NCBI RefSeq assembly: GCF_033344935.1
Contig: NZ_JAWPMM010000001.1
Location: forward strand, 792,001 to 856,000
DNA: 64,000 nucleotides
From: Reichenbachiella sp.
Lineage (GTDB): Bacteria; Bacteroidota; Bacteroidia; Cytophagales; Cyclobacteriaceae
Direction: 5' to 3'
In this document: positions 56,735 through 64,000 of the stretch, piece by piece
Position numbering within the stretch: the first letter of the stretch is position 1
Layout of the letters: each line of letters opens with the position of its first letter
Notes under the pieces: generated by a model
The model's database searches: none
What the model saw: the letters and a program-made list of their open reading frames with translations, nothing else
What the model was told of the DNA's origin: nothing
Made by a program: the position numbers and the translations under genes

Positions 56735-56895
56735 GACTTTATAATATTTAAGATTTTTGAAAAAATGACAACCACCTTGGTTGTCGATGCGATGTTAATT
56801 AGTAGCCAGGAAGGCAGCATAAGATTAGTATTGAACACTTTCTACATGCATGTATGTGCATTGATTTGCTTGATTGTTGAATTTGGTATTGAATA

Positions 56896-56924
56896 AAAAC
56901 AGCCATGACTAAATCACCATGGCT
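56896..56924 (-). terminator. rho-independent terminator after paralogue 2
   Basis: CAGCCATG and CATGGCTG form an 8-bp stem around about nine bases and are followed by TTTTT on the minus strand. It lies 41 bases after the paralogue 2 stop. A further 7-bp hairpin GACAACC/GGTTGTC lies at about 56767-56785. Confidence 0.75.
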
Positions 56925-56964
56925 GAAATAATCGAATAGTTCAATCTAGATTGTTAAACCTTGC

Positions 56965-58131
56965 TCATTTTTTTTTAGCATCAATGGAAGAGTAGATTAT
57001 TCTTGGGTAGCAGTCAAAGAATCCATCCTGTGCGAGCTGTTTGATCTGGACTAACTCCATCATATAGCCTAGTTCTTTTGAATCTGTAGGAGAAAAGAAG
57101 AGCAGATCACATTCAGAATTCACAAGGTGCTTGATGGCTTCTTTATGGAATTTGATTTGAAATTCATCAAAGCAAAGTTTGTTCACCATAAAACACCAAT
57201 TCCGTTTAAATTTATTTTCAGCATCAACTTCAAACACAAAGACGGGAAATTCCGTAAATGGATGTTTATGAACGAACTCATACAATTGACCTGAAACCAT
57301 CAATTGAAATCCGTTTACCAAATCTCTCAAGTTCTCTTGCTTGACTCGAAATTGCAATGCACTAAACTTGGAGAAAGGTAAATCCTTTTCATATAGTTTA
57401 ATATCGATAGAATCAGATGTATTTGCAGGAGAGATGATCAGCTCCACTATTTTTTGGTCATTGAGTAATTTGGGATATTGACGAGCTATGTCATGAATGC
57501 CATAATTATCAATTGGATTTTGCTGATAGAGCAAGAGTTGATCAATGCATTCATCCCAACAGTGATTTTGCTTTAAAGAGTACAACCTGAATGAAGTCAC
57601 TCCCGAAGAAACGAGCTGAATAATTTGACTTGTATGGCGATCTAACTTTTCAATTATTGATGCTGTTAGTTCTACGTGATTGTCACCACTACAGATCAAC
57701 CTTAGACCCTCATCACAAATGATATCACTATCTATTAATTCAGGCTTTATTTTGTTTAATGTGATTTGATAGTCAGATGAATTGTCCTTAATGAAGTAGC
57801 CAATTTTCTGCATGATTATTTTTGTCATTAAATCCGAAGCATAAAGTCCTCTAGGAAGCTCCACTTGTAAAGTATCAACAATGCCATGGGCGTCCTTTTT
57901 AATAATCATTGCTTCCAGATTATGTGTCAAAACATTATCTGGAGCACCACTTAGCTGTTGATTGTTGGTTAACTTATAGTTTCGATTCAAATTAATGATG
58001 CTGCTGTTAAGGTGCATTTGGAGCAACTGTTCTCTTGTTTGAAGACTCTTTGATCCAAAAGAAAATAATGGAGTCCATGTATCGAATTCATGAGCGGCGT
58101 ACTCGCCGATTTCTCTTATATGATAATTCAT
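56965..58131 (-). CDS. hypothetical protein, paralogue 2 of an unknown family
   Basis: From the ATG at 58131 the protein has 388 residues and begins MNYHIREIGEYAAHEF, aligning with the start of paralogue 1. Shared blocks are PLFSFG, ELPRGLYASDLMTKI, RLYSLKQNHCWDE, FPVFVFEVDAENKFKRNWC and KELGYMMELVQIKQL. An upstream in-frame ATG at 58161 would add ten residues, but it falls inside the conserved AATCTTAAATA leader, so the later start is chosen. No fold or function is recognised. The repeated F(P/V)FVFE and R(S/N)WC motifs suggest a conserved structural core. Confidence 0.75.
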   Translation of the reverse strand: MNYHIREIGEYAAHEFDTWTPLFSFGSKSLQTREQLLQMHLNSSIINLNRNYKLTNNQQLSGAPDNVLTHNLEAMIIKKDAHGIVDTLQVELPRGLYASDLMTKIIMQKIGYFIKDNSSDYQITLNKIKPELIDSDIICDEGLRLICSGDNHVELTASIIEKLDRHTSQIIQLVSSGVTSFRLYSLKQNHCWDECIDQLLLYQQNPIDNYGIHDIARQYPKLLNDQKIVELIISPANTSDSIDIKLYEKDLPFSKFSALQFRVKQENLRDLVNGFQLMVSGQLYEFVHKHPFTEFPVFVFEVDAENKFKRNWCFMVNKLCFDEFQIKFHKEAIKHLVNSECDLLFFSPTDSKELGYMMELVQIKQLAQDGFFDCYPRIIYSSIDAKKK

Positions 58132-58216
58132 AATTTTTGTATTTAAGATTTTACCAATCATTGCTGAATGGCGTTAAAAATTGAGTTGTAAAAAATGTTT
58201 GATAAGCCATGAGGCA

Positions 58217-58993
58217 TCAAAAGACATCTTCCAAATAGAAAGCGCTCCGATAGTTCTCCAGTGAACTGAAGTAAACATTAAGTCGGACTTTGTCAGGCAT
58301 TTCGTCATAGGTTCTGCCATCAAGTAGTCTACCCGTTTTCTTTTTGTTAGTACCGCCCCACTGTTTGAAGAAAAAGGGAACGTTAGCTGCTGCACATTGA
58401 TCCCGGATATCCAGCACCCAGGATTTTTCCATAGGCCTTGGTGTTTTGCCAGATTCACCTCCAACAATAACCCAGTCAATACCTTCGAGATTTAAATCAT
58501 TAACAGGGCCAATTAAAGGTTCAACCGATAGAAATTTGACATGAGCAGGGATTTGTCTGAGGTGATCGATTCGGTGTAAAACTAGATTATCTTCTACAGA
58601 AACACCCATCCAAATGTTACTTGTCCAATTCAGCATTGGCGCATGCTTTTCAAGTATGTCCGCCCGTTTGGTAAGAATTTGAAACTTATGCTGTGGAAGC
58701 CTGTTCATGATATTGAAAATCCTTTGGATAAAACTCAAGGGAATGTCCTCATGAAACAGGTCACTCATGGAATTGACAAATACGATTTGCGGTTTTCTCC
58801 ATTTAAAGGGATCCGCCAAAGACTCTGGATGTAATGTCAATTGGAATTCGTTGACATATTTCTTTTGACCCATCGCTTTCAGCCTTTTGGCCAATACTTC
58901 GGCATAACAAAACTTACAACCAGCAGAAACTTTGTCACATCCGGTGGTTGGGTTCCACGTCATCGTGGTCCATTCGATAGAAGACTTAGACAT
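58217..58993 (-). CDS. DUF5131 (phage Gp37/Gp68) family protein
   Basis: The 258-residue protein has the family start SIEWTTMTWNPTTGC with cysteines C19, C26 and C29 (GCDKVSAGCKFCYAE). It continues with VFVNSMSDLFHE, GVSVEDN, FLSVEPLIG and WVIVGGESG. DUF5131 proteins are common in phages and mobile elements; the three cysteines suggest a metal or Fe-S site related to radical-SAM enzymes. The biochemical role is unknown. It overlaps the ParB-like gene by eight bases, so the two form one unit. Confidence 0.9.
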   Translation of the reverse strand: MSKSSIEWTTMTWNPTTGCDKVSAGCKFCYAEVLAKRLKAMGQKKYVNEFQLTLHPESLADPFKWRKPQIVFVNSMSDLFHEDIPLSFIQRIFNIMNRLPQHKFQILTKRADILEKHAPMLNWTSNIWMGVSVEDNLVLHRIDHLRQIPAHVKFLSVEPLIGPVNDLNLEGIDWVIVGGESGKTPRPMEKSWVLDIRDQCAAANVPFFFKQWGGTNKKKTGRLLDGRTYDEMPDKVRLNVYFSSLENYRSAFYLEDVF

Positions 58994-59936
58994 GACTTTT
59001 TTGTTTAGCTGTTCCTTTGACTACTTTTTGAGAAGTAGTGAATACATATAGAAGTTTTCTATGCTGATCAGTGAGTGGAGGTATCATTTTATCCCAGTCA
59101 ATTTGCCTATCCAGAGATACAATCTCGCTTGCGAGTTTTTCGAATTGATCAACTTTTGAATACAATTCTTTTTTCAACTCATCTTTATCCACAGCTTCTG
59201 TAAATTCATTGGAAGCCCTTTTTGCTTCTTCGGCTTTTCGGATTTCAACAGCACGCTTTTTTAAAGCTTTCACCTCCTTAAAATCCTCCTTGTCGAGGAT
59301 TTCGTTTCGAACCACTATGACTGCAGCGTCCAAACTAGACTGTAAGAGATCAGTTAAAAGAACGGCCTTTGAGGTTGCTTCTTCTTTATGGAACTTGAGA
59401 ATTTGCAGGGCGACAAAACGTCCTTTAGCATAGGCCTTGTAATTGGACAAACCAACCTTTTTGGCTACAATTTCATGAGTTCTTCCTTTCACCGCCTCAC
59501 TCGCTTCTTCAAGCTTGATAAAATTTTCCCTAACGAGAGGAGTTTCATTTTTACCCCCATGGTTTAAGGTGGCTAGCATTCGTGCTTTTGACTCTGTTTG
59601 AACCAATCGTTCAATAAGTAACCCCTCGTTGACCCTTTGTAAGAAAGATTTGTCTCGAGAGGCATTTGCTTCTAGTAAGTAGGCCAACTCTTCTTCATCA
59701 GATTCAAATTCACGGATTGCAACATCAACCTTTCCCCATTCCAACTGCAGAAGTGCTTTTAATCGTTTGTTTCCAGAAACTACTTGCATTTTCTTGTTTA
59801 CCACAAGTGGTTCCAATAACCCAAATTCTCGAATACTGCTAATGAGCATATGGACATTTTCCTTGCCATAGATGCTTTCATTTGAAGGGTGAAAGGAAAG
59901 CTTTTTCAATTCAACCTTTTGCAAATCATTTTTCAT
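58986..59936 (-). CDS. ParB/Spo0J-like nuclease-domain protein
   Basis: The 316-residue protein has a ParB-like N-terminal domain: LLEPLVVNKKMQVVSGNKR with the GNKR signature near residue 54, followed by a helical linker and a coiled-coil rich C-terminal part. It lacks the full KorB-type HTH seen in chromosomal ParB. ParB-domain proteins paired with DUF5131 are frequent in phages and islands. It could be a DNA-binding or CTP-switch protein for element maintenance. No ParA is nearby. Confidence 0.88.
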   Translation of the reverse strand: MKNDLQKVELKKLSFHPSNESIYGKENVHMLISSIREFGLLEPLVVNKKMQVVSGNKRLKALLQLEWGKVDVAIREFESDEEELAYLLEANASRDKSFLQRVNEGLLIERLVQTESKARMLATLNHGGKNETPLVRENFIKLEEASEAVKGRTHEIVAKKVGLSNYKAYAKGRFVALQILKFHKEEATSKAVLLTDLLQSSLDAAVIVVRNEILDKEDFKEVKALKKRAVEIRKAEEAKRASNEFTEAVDKDELKKELYSKVDQFEKLASEIVSLDRQIDWDKMIPPLTDQHRKLLYVFTTSQKVVKGTAKQKSHV

Positions 59937-60448
59937 AACCTACTTTTTAAGAGTGATATCACCAGCCACTTGACCGGCATTTTCGCAACGCTATAAAATG
60001 GTTTTGGAAGGGTTGTCAGCATTGAACCATGCACTTACCAGATGCGCATATTTGCACGCATTTGCTGGATGGCAGCTTTATCATTTACTCATATATGGAC
60101 AGATTTAGGCGTTGGTTTTTTAATTACAATATTTCATTGGAATGGGGAGGTTTTCATTTCTGTGCTTTTCTCTTATTCAATTTTTTTATTTTTCATGGAA
60201 TCGTTGAACTGCTGTAATGCTGTTGCAGAACTGTTCAATTCAACAGCAGGGGCAAGACGAACAGTTACAGTGCCGCAATCATTTGTTGCAATACAGTGTG
60301 GGCATAGCACGAAATTCAATAGTCAGTATAAAATCACGTGTTAAAGCAAATGGCAGCATTTGAAAGCAACTAAGTAGTGGGTCGTACAGAAGTAATGGAG
60401 TATCAAAAGATCTTTTTCAAATTTGGATAAGAATTAAAAATCCAAGTG
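59937..60448. other. 512-base divergent non-coding region, possible origin or control region
   Basis: Two short overlapping frames here (around 60029-60344) have poor protein-like composition and no start context, so they are not called. The region holds an 8-base perfect inverted repeat TGCTGTTG/CAACAGCA (60218-60225 and 60241-60248), an ATGCG/CGCAT inverted repeat near 60037-60060, and dense repeats of CTGTT. It separates the leftward ParB genes from the rightward helicase and polymerase-like genes. Such layouts often carry an origin, but no direct proof is present. Confidence 0.4.
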
Positions 60449-62164
60449 ATGAAAAAGAAAGAAAAGCAAAAGTCATTACCACAGCAGGCTAAAGCATCCA
60501 ATCAAAAGCAATCAAAGAAAGAAAAGGTCTTTTCCGGGCGAGATTCATTGGAGTTTCTAGCGGCCAATAGGATATTGAATTACATGGGTAATAATAATGT
60601 ATCGATCGCTACCAATTTTGAACAGCAAGATTTACTGGCCAAAGCATTAAAATCCGAATTCGGAGGAGACCTAGGCAGATCACTCCTACATCGTTTTTTG
60701 GCTTATGAATCCATTTACAATCTTGAAGCGACAGACAGGTCTTATAATTTGGCTGATGATGGATTCCCTAAAGGAGTAGGTATGGGATGTGTCATACAAA
60801 TGGCAGAAGAGGTCAATTTCCGATTTGCCAGCTTTACCCGAGAACAAAAAACAAGATTGGCAGACATGAAGGCTAGGTATATCCTGGAAGCAAATAGCGT
60901 ATTTGTCAGATTGAACCTTTTTAATAATTGTAGGGAAATCAAATGGTCATCAGACAAATGGAGAAGGATAGAAGATAAGGATTTATGTGTGATTTATATT
61001 CGACTGTTAAGCAAAATGTACAATAAAGCTGATTGTGACGATTGGTTGACTGTTTTGGCATTGGAAAATCAAATCGATCCAGTAAAAGCTTATCTTGAAA
61101 GCCTTGAGCCAATAAACGGAGAAGAACATATCAGTCAACTGGCAAATACCATTGAGTCAGCAGAGCCGCATACAACACACACGTTGCTTCGCAGGTGGTT
61201 GATTGGTTTAGTTGCTTCCCTTCTGGAAGTCAACCAAGCCAATGAAAATGTCTTGGTGTTTGTAGGCAAACAAGGATTAGGGAAAACACAATGGGCGAAA
61301 AGATTATTGCCCAATGAACTGCAGCAATATTTTGCTACTAAGAACCTAACGCCAGGCAACAAGGATGACGAGCTCATGTTAGGTGAATTTGTATTGATCC
61401 TAATGGATGAGCTCAGTTCAATTCTAACGAGAAAAGCTTCCAATGAAGCCTTTAAAGAAATGCTAAGTTTGGACAAAGTGACCCATAGAAAACCATATGC
61501 CAGAGAAGTGTCCAGTCATGTGAGGAAAGCCAGCATTATTGGCACATCAAACGAATCAGAGTTTTTGAAAGATGAAACAGGTAACAGGAGGTTTTTTCCC
61601 ATTTATGCTATTAAAATAGACTATCAACACCAAGTCGATGTCTCGAAGGTATTTGCCGAACTGTATCAACTGTACAAACAAGGAGAACGAGGACATTTAC
61701 TGCCACACGAAAGGAAAATGTTGGATAGTCACAATCGTAATTTCGAAGCCACCAATCCATATACCGAATACATCATGAAATTCTGTAGAGAATCGGAAAC
61801 AGAGTTTTTGACCTGTGTAGAGCTGATCAACTTGATCAATGCAACCACTAAAAGCAGTCCACAGGATACAGGAAAAGAACTGATCCCACCACAATATGCC
61901 GCTCAAGTGGGAAGGATTCTAAAAAGCATGGGTTTCAAACAAAGATCAAGAAGCATTCTAGGCAAAACCAAACGGCTTTACGGTATAGAGTTCAACAAAG
62001 ATGGGTTCGAAGATTTTTTCGAAAAGCCTAAAGTGGTCAGTCCGTTATTCGATGAAATGAGTGAAGAAGAAAAGAAAGCAAAAGGATATTCAACACAGGA
62101 AGAGATAAATGAGGTAATAGAGGAGATGTCCAAAGCTAAAGATCAGAATAAAGATAAAGAATGA
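60449..62164 (+). CDS. VapE-type replication helicase/ATPase
   Basis: From the ATG at 60449 the protein has 571 residues. The VapE core has Walker A GKQGLGKT at 273-280, Walker B LILMDELSS, and the family marker GTSNESEFLKDETGNRRFFP. The N-terminal part is positively charged and the C-terminal end has a winged-helix-like segment (AAQVGRILKSMGFKQRSRSI). A GTG one codon earlier is an equivalent start. VapE ATPases are superfamily 3-like helicases of phages and pathogenicity islands. The usual primase partner is absent; a polymerase-like gene follows instead. Confidence 0.88.
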   Translation: MKKKEKQKSLPQQAKASNQKQSKKEKVFSGRDSLEFLAANRILNYMGNNNVSIATNFEQQDLLAKALKSEFGGDLGRSLLHRFLAYESIYNLEATDRSYNLADDGFPKGVGMGCVIQMAEEVNFRFASFTREQKTRLADMKARYILEANSVFVRLNLFNNCREIKWSSDKWRRIEDKDLCVIYIRLLSKMYNKADCDDWLTVLALENQIDPVKAYLESLEPINGEEHISQLANTIESAEPHTTHTLLRRWLIGLVASLLEVNQANENVLVFVGKQGLGKTQWAKRLLPNELQQYFATKNLTPGNKDDELMLGEFVLILMDELSSILTRKASNEAFKEMLSLDKVTHRKPYAREVSSHVRKASIIGTSNESEFLKDETGNRRFFPIYAIKIDYQHQVDVSKVFAELYQLYKQGERGHLLPHERKMLDSHNRNFEATNPYTEYIMKFCRESETEFLTCVELINLINATTKSSPQDTGKELIPPQYAAQVGRILKSMGFKQRSRSILGKTKRLYGIEFNKDGFEDFFEKPKVVSPLFDEMSEEEKKAKGYSTQEEINEVIEEMSKAKDQNKDKE

Positions 62165-62376
62165 ATCATTCTATAGACCAGATCCATCTAGTCTATACTT
62201 TACTCAATCCATATTTTAAAATGTCTAATTCAATTCTCTAGAATTTCTAGAAATTTTCAAACAGACGGGGCGGGGATATAATAACAATCAATATGTAGTA
62301 AGATTTTAAAATATAGTTTGATCAAGGATTAAACGCATTGGGATTTCGAAGTACAATAAATAAAAAAACGTTGAAC
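62165..62376 (+). promoter_or_regulatory. spacer with palindrome and G-rich motif ahead of the polymerase-like gene
   Basis: This 212-base spacer has a near-palindrome around TCTAGAATTTCTAGA (62237-62251), followed closely by a G-rich run GACGGGGCGGGG (62264-62275). It then has AT-rich sequence up to the polymerase-like gene. An earlier TTG start (62338) of that gene would lie inside it. The palindrome could bind a repressor; this is inference only. Confidence 0.3.
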
Positions 62377-63672
62377 ATGAAATCGAGTAACCAAATCATA
62401 TTACCCCCATATTTTGAAACAGACCAAATCAAATCATTGGCCAAAAAACTACCGATACCCGTGGAGAAGGTATTGTTGTTTTACAGTTATCTGATGCTAA
62501 GGAATTTGAGCAAAGCCAAAAGGAATGAAGTAAGCTATAAGGAAAGTAGAGTGAGTTATGCTTTTCAAATACACTCGGAGTTTATCAAGCTCATGCTCAG
62601 TAGAGACAAGTATACCAAGGTCATTCAAATACTAAAAGAACAAAACCTATTAAAGGTAGATCCATCCTATTCGACCGGCAACAAAGAAGGCATTATTAAG
62701 AAACCGGGTTTTACCAAGAAGTATCAAATCCCAGAATACTTGTTAGACCATCGTTATACAAAAAGTAAAATCCATTACACGTTGACCACCAGGAAGGCCA
62801 TCACTACCAAAGAAAAAATGATGGCCGCCATTATCAAATACAAAAAATCAACGATCCGATTATCACCAATAGCCAAGAAAGTATTGTTGAATTCATTAGA
62901 AAACATCGAGACACAGGCGTTGACAAGTTTAGGGAGGTTTCAGAAGACTTCCGGACCATCGATGGATAGATATGGCAATCGATTTCATTCCTGCCTTACA
63001 AACCTTAAAAAAGGCCTTAGAAGTGAGGTCAATTTCAAAGGGTCAAAAGAGCCTCTGGTGGAATTTGATATTAAAACCAGTCAAATGTATTTTTTTATCA
63101 ATCTAAGCCATGAATGGTTGGATGCGGTATTGCCATCATATGATGCTATCAAACTTTATACTTTAGTTGATGAATTGCAAAAAAGCCATAGCTATCAACA
63201 GTTTAAAAACATCATTTTGGACAGAGACCAAGATGTTTATGAGAGGTATGGAAAATCACTGGGAATCATTAGGGATGATGCCAAGACCATCATATTCAAG
63301 TTGTTTTTTGGATCAGAGCATATCAAGATGGAAAAAGAAACCCAGCACTTTGAAAAGCTGTTTCCTGGGCTATTGAAAGAAGTGAATAAATTTAAAACAG
63401 TAAGGTTAGAGGATAATCATAAAAAGATGTACAGCAATCTAGCATTAATCCTTCAAAGAATGGAAAGTAAGATGGTGCTAGATTACATCATAGAAGATGC
63501 CGCAGAGCAAGGCATTACCCAAATATTGACCATCCATGACTCATGGTTTGTCAAGCAATCAGATGCAGTCTTATTCGCTCCCATAACCGAACAAGGCTTC
63601 TTTTATCAAATGGGCAACATCCCCAAGATCAATCAAATTATTTACACAAAAAAAGAGCCCTCAAGTAATTGA
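62377..63672 (+). CDS. small polymerase-like protein with Pol A/T7-fold motifs
   Basis: From the ATG at 62377 the protein has 431 residues. Three motifs in order match the right-hand palm/fingers of family A DNA polymerases and single-subunit RNA polymerases. Motif A is EFDIKTSQ with D231. Motif B is R299-x3-K303-x7-F311-G312 in RDDAKTIIFKLFFGS. Motif C is TIHDSWF with H387-D388-S389. HDS instead of HDE at motif C is the form seen in T7-type RNA polymerase. It lacks any exonuclease domain. It is encoded just after the VapE helicase, so it may be the element's replicative or priming polymerase. The family call is by motifs only. Confidence 0.6.
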   Translation: MKSSNQIILPPYFETDQIKSLAKKLPIPVEKVLLFYSYLMLRNLSKAKRNEVSYKESRVSYAFQIHSEFIKLMLSRDKYTKVIQILKEQNLLKVDPSYSTGNKEGIIKKPGFTKKYQIPEYLLDHRYTKSKIHYTLTTRKAITTKEKMMAAIIKYKKSTIRLSPIAKKVLLNSLENIETQALTSLGRFQKTSGPSMDRYGNRFHSCLTNLKKGLRSEVNFKGSKEPLVEFDIKTSQMYFFINLSHEWLDAVLPSYDAIKLYTLVDELQKSHSYQQFKNIILDRDQDVYERYGKSLGIIRDDAKTIIFKLFFGSEHIKMEKETQHFEKLFPGLLKEVNKFKTVRLEDNHKKMYSNLALILQRMESKMVLDYIIEDAAEQGITQILTIHDSWFVKQSDAVLFAPITEQGFFYQMGNIPKINQIIYTKKEPSSN

Positions 63673-63678
63673 GGACTC
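63646..63678 (-). terminator. terminator for leftward small gene, overlapping polymerase-like 3' end
   Basis: GAGCCCTCAA and TTGAGGACTC pair over ten positions with one mismatch around GTAA. On the minus strand the stem is followed by a seven-base T run. It overlaps the last codons of the polymerase-like gene and lies 36 bases past the stop of the small leftward gene. Confidence 0.7.
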
Positions 63679-63713
63679 ATAAATAGGATGTGCTTTCTCA
63701 AAACGCTGCTGAC

Positions 63714-63869
63714 TCAGGCAGCAGTAGCAATCATCCTTTTCAGTTCAGCTCTTGACAACGCCTTATCTTCTTTGCTTGACTTTGAGTTTTCAAGGATGTT
63801 CAACAATAGATCTACCATTCCGTTAGACGCTGTCTGCTCAACTGATTTGTTTTCTTTTTTGTCATTCAT
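63714..63869 (-). CDS. 51-residue charged small protein
   Basis: A minus-strand ATG opens a 51-residue frame: MNDKKENKSVEQTASNG, a hydrophobic helix MVDLLLNILENSK and a basic end AELKRMIATAA. It is predicted soluble and helical. No family is recognised. A terminator correctly placed for this strand (63646-63678) supports transcription. The opposite strand also has a frame of 65 codons here, but it is cysteine- and serine-heavy with no such support, so the leftward frame is preferred. Its location at the end of the replication module suggests a regulatory or maintenance role. Confidence 0.5.
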   Translation of the reverse strand: MNDKKENKSVEQTASNGMVDLLLNILENSKSSKEDKALSRAELKRMIATAA

Positions 63870-64000
63870 GATATTCAAAATTTAGTTTAAAACATTTGAT
63901 TACCAGACAATTGTAACCAACTAGTGAACCCATGTCAATGGTTTTGTGAAAAACGTGATGAGCAACTAAAAATCAACAATAAACTAGTTCATAGTTTTCG

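Noticed and set aside
58174-58479. Second leftward frame inside the DUF5131 gene
   Set aside because: It is out of frame with a full-length, well-conserved gene over the same bases.
60029-60344. Two overlapping short frames in the gap before VapE
   Set aside because: Composition is rich in Phe, Ser and Cys with no start context, and the repeats below them argue for non-coding DNA.
63688-63885. Rightward 65-codon frame near the right edge
   Set aside because: The opposite strand has a better composed 51-residue frame with a matching terminator.
50826-64000. Integrase, transposase or attachment-site repeats for the accessory blocks
   Set aside because: No recombinase motifs or convincing boundary repeats were found within the window; the tRNA genes present are far away.

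Overview
The window looks like a chromosomal segment from a member of the Bacteroidota, most likely order Cytophagales. The evidence is a gldC gliding-motility gene, a TonB-dependent receptor with a carboxypeptidase-like plug extension, DUF3098 beside ftsX, a long-form NusB, YbbR/YajC/DUF1573 neighbours, Bacteroidota-type promoters (TTTG or TTG, about 19 bases, TAnnTTTG) and almost no Shine-Dalgarno sequences. The genus cannot be fixed from the sequence.

Bases 1-43,200 are mostly ordinary core genome. In order they hold: the start of a truncated secreted protein; tRNA-Arg plus a strange expanded tRNA-Arg-like copy; sucC; a four-gene phosphorelay (membrane histidine kinase, CheY-like regulator, REC-PAS-kinase hybrid, NarL-type regulator); a SiaC-like phosphoprotein; lolD-like ABC ATPase; an EamA transporter; yebC; a GT-C-like membrane protein; gap; a ligase-associated DNA-repair helicase and pdeM with a 2H phosphoesterase between them; an ECF sigma factor with a likely anti-sigma partner; ftsX-DUF3098-uppP-truB-ribF; a two-subunit CoA transferase; gldC; a TonB receptor with an SGNH lipoprotein; tRNA-Phe; two Fe-S electron-transfer proteins; then coaE-ybbR-yajC-DUF1573-ytxH-nusB, leucine dehydrogenase, an MsbA-like exporter, a frameshifted lipoprotein and an amidohydrolase.

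Bases 43,500-50,830 are a visibly AT-rich accessory island for a secreted cysteine-rich peptide. Three tandem precursors share a leader ending in GS and a fixed six-cysteine pattern. They are followed by a C39-peptidase ABC exporter and an HlyD adaptor. Divergently transcribed are a C39-like/VKOR/thioredoxin fusion and a TlpA-type thioredoxin lipoprotein. Together these form a plausible make-cut-export-oxidise pathway and are the best candidate for an undescribed system here.

Bases 51,058-64,000 are a second accessory block. First comes a three-gene restriction-like cassette: a beta-type DNA methyltransferase, a PD-(D/E)XK nuclease and a MORC/MutL-like GHKL ATPase. Next are a hypothetical protein, two paralogues of unknown family with a shared 5' leader, a DUF5131 (Gp37/Gp68) protein and a ParB-like protein. 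A 512-base non-coding gap separates these from a divergent replication module: a VapE-type helicase and a small protein carrying motifs A, B and C of the Pol A/T7 polymerase fold. The block runs off the right edge, and no integrase or attachment site is visible inside the window.
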